Assembly (NCBI GenBank): GCA_034408745.1
Contig: JAWXCM010000414.1
Span: forward strand, 1-7,085
Direction of reading: 5' to 3'
From: JAWXCM01 sp034408745
Lineage (GTDB): Bacteria; Acidobacteriota; Terriglobia; Bryobacterales; Bryobacteraceae
Length of the DNA stretch: 7,085 nucleotides
This document shows positions 6,633 to 7,085 of the stretch, one piece after another (position 1 is the stretch's first letter; every line of letters starts with the position of its first letter). The notes under the pieces were generated by a model. It searched no databases, had not been told where the DNA came from, and saw only the letters and a program-made list of their open reading frames with translations. The position numbers and the translations under genes are program-made.

Positions 6633-7004
6633 ATCCATACCGGCGAGAGCCCCGTCAGGTGCACCGCTGCTATAATTGTTGGACCACTTCGGAGCCATGG
6701 TCTCTCCATACGTCACCCAGTCTGTGTGTCCGAGCCCTGTTGCGCTGTTGCTGAGTGGCTCCGGAACTCGCCGCAGCGCCATGACGGTGTCGCAATTCTC
6801 AGAAGTGGCTCATTACCCCACGCGGCTCTGGGTTTGCGTCGCCACAACGTGTCTCACGCATGAGTTGATTACTGAGTCGGGCCGCTTCACGCTTTGCGTG
6901 TTGCATGTGGGACAGGCTGAGATCGCACTTCGGTGCGGTTCCGTTTCGGGTCGGGAGCGGGACAAGTGCTCCGAACTCTCCTTGTATGAACCTAGAAACG
7001 GCAG
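6633..7004. other. Intergenic region with hairpin-rich stretch, no convincing gene
   Basis: None of the open frames here looks like a protein of known family. The right half holds several short perfect inverted repeats: CGTG-TCT-CACG (6848-6858), CACGC-TTT-GCGTG (6888-6900), and CGCAC-TTCG-GTGCG (6924-6937). The last would be a cUUCGg tetraloop hairpin in plus-strand RNA. Beyond it, CCGTTTC (6941-6947) pairs with GAAACGG (6995-7001) around GGAGC (6954-6958) and GCTCC (6968-6972). A perfect TATAAT occurs on the plus strand at 6671-6676, without a recognisable -35. The stretch could be the structured 3' end of the partial upstream gene, a leader of the receptor, or a small RNA. I could not match it to RNase P RNA, tmRNA, SRP RNA, 6S RNA, a cobalamin riboswitch or a tRNA. 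Confidence 0.4.
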
Positions 7005-7085
7005 TTACCCGGTAGCCTGAGCAAGTCGGAGTGTGTCGCCGAGGATCTTTCCTTTGAGGAAAAACCGAAAGGCCGCGCTCAGAAT
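7005..7085 (-). CDS. C-terminal end of an unidentified protein, 5' part outside window
   Basis: On the minus strand the frame is open from the window edge to TAA (plus positions 7005-7007), giving 26 residues ending in GKILGDTLRLAQATG. The composition is that of an ordinary soluble helix, and the codon third positions are fairly GC-rich. It runs in the same direction as the receptor gene, 430 bp upstream of it. No terminator with a T tract follows directly. The fragment is too short to assign a family, and an open frame of this length could occur by chance. Confidence 0.4.
   Translation of the reverse strand: MLSAAFRFFLKGKILGDTLRLAQATG

Noticed and set aside
6671..6676. Perfect TATAAT on the plus strand as a promoter
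   Set aside because: No -35-like hexamer is found 16-18 bp upstream and no gene lies downstream; kept only as a remark under the intergenic region.
6474..6782. Minus-strand frame, including an ATG at 6696 preceded by GGAGAG
   Set aside because: It overlaps about 100 bp of the receptor start and signal peptide in another frame, has a proline-rich, low-plausibility composition and matches no family known to me.
6700..6830. Cobalamin riboswitch upstream of the receptor, suggested by GCCACT on the minus strand
   Set aside because: The B12-box and the other conserved blocks are absent.
6676..7020. 114-codon plus-strand frame
   Set aside because: The composition is not protein-like and it overlaps the opposite-strand fragment at 7005-7085 and the hairpin region.
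7048..7062. Hairpin TTTCCT-TTG-AGGAAA and a GAGGAAA match to the RNase P RNA core
   Set aside because: Only seven bases match the RNase P motif, and the stretch lies in a plausible coding frame at the window edge; the AT-rich hairpin is weak.

Overview
The window looks like chromosomal DNA from an Acidobacteriota bacterium, probably near the Solibacter/Bryobacter group. The reasons are a high-GC sequence, a very large TonB-dependent receptor with an N-terminal carboxypeptidase-regulatory-like domain (the Oar-like type that is greatly expanded in that phylum), and a DUF4159 protein. This placement rests on gene content only.

Layout. Positions 1-1950, plus strand: the 3' part of a right-handed parallel beta-helix protein, followed after 24 bp by a DUF4159 protein with an N-terminal hydrophobic segment. 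Together they look like the end of an operon for exported or envelope proteins. Positions 1954-3019, minus strand: a two-gene Xre/RES toxin-antitoxin module. The antitoxin (HTH plus the MbcA/ParS/Xre toxin-binding domain) comes first and overlaps the RES-domain toxin. The toxin stop codon lies 3 bp from the DUF4159 stop codon, so the two transcription units meet tail to tail with no room for a terminator. Positions 3020-3118: the antitoxin promoter/operator region, which contains small inverted repeats, and a strong intrinsic terminator belonging to the receptor gene. Positions 3119-6574, minus strand: a complete 1151-residue TonB-dependent receptor. Positions 6575-7004: a 430-bp gap with a candidate receptor promoter near the gene and a hairpin-rich stretch further away. 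Positions 7005-7085, minus strand: a probable C-terminal fragment of another gene that runs off the window.

How the parts relate. The toxin-antitoxin module is a self-contained, probably autoregulated cassette between an envelope-protein operon and an outer-membrane transporter gene; nothing in the sequence links it functionally to either. The receptor has no SusD-like partner in the window, so its substrate cannot be inferred. No tRNA, rRNA, CRISPR array, insertion sequence or phage gene was seen. I do not see a clearly new multi-gene system. The best candidates for follow-up are the structured gap upstream of the receptor, the compact regulation of the Xre/RES pair, and the beta-helix/DUF4159 pairing.
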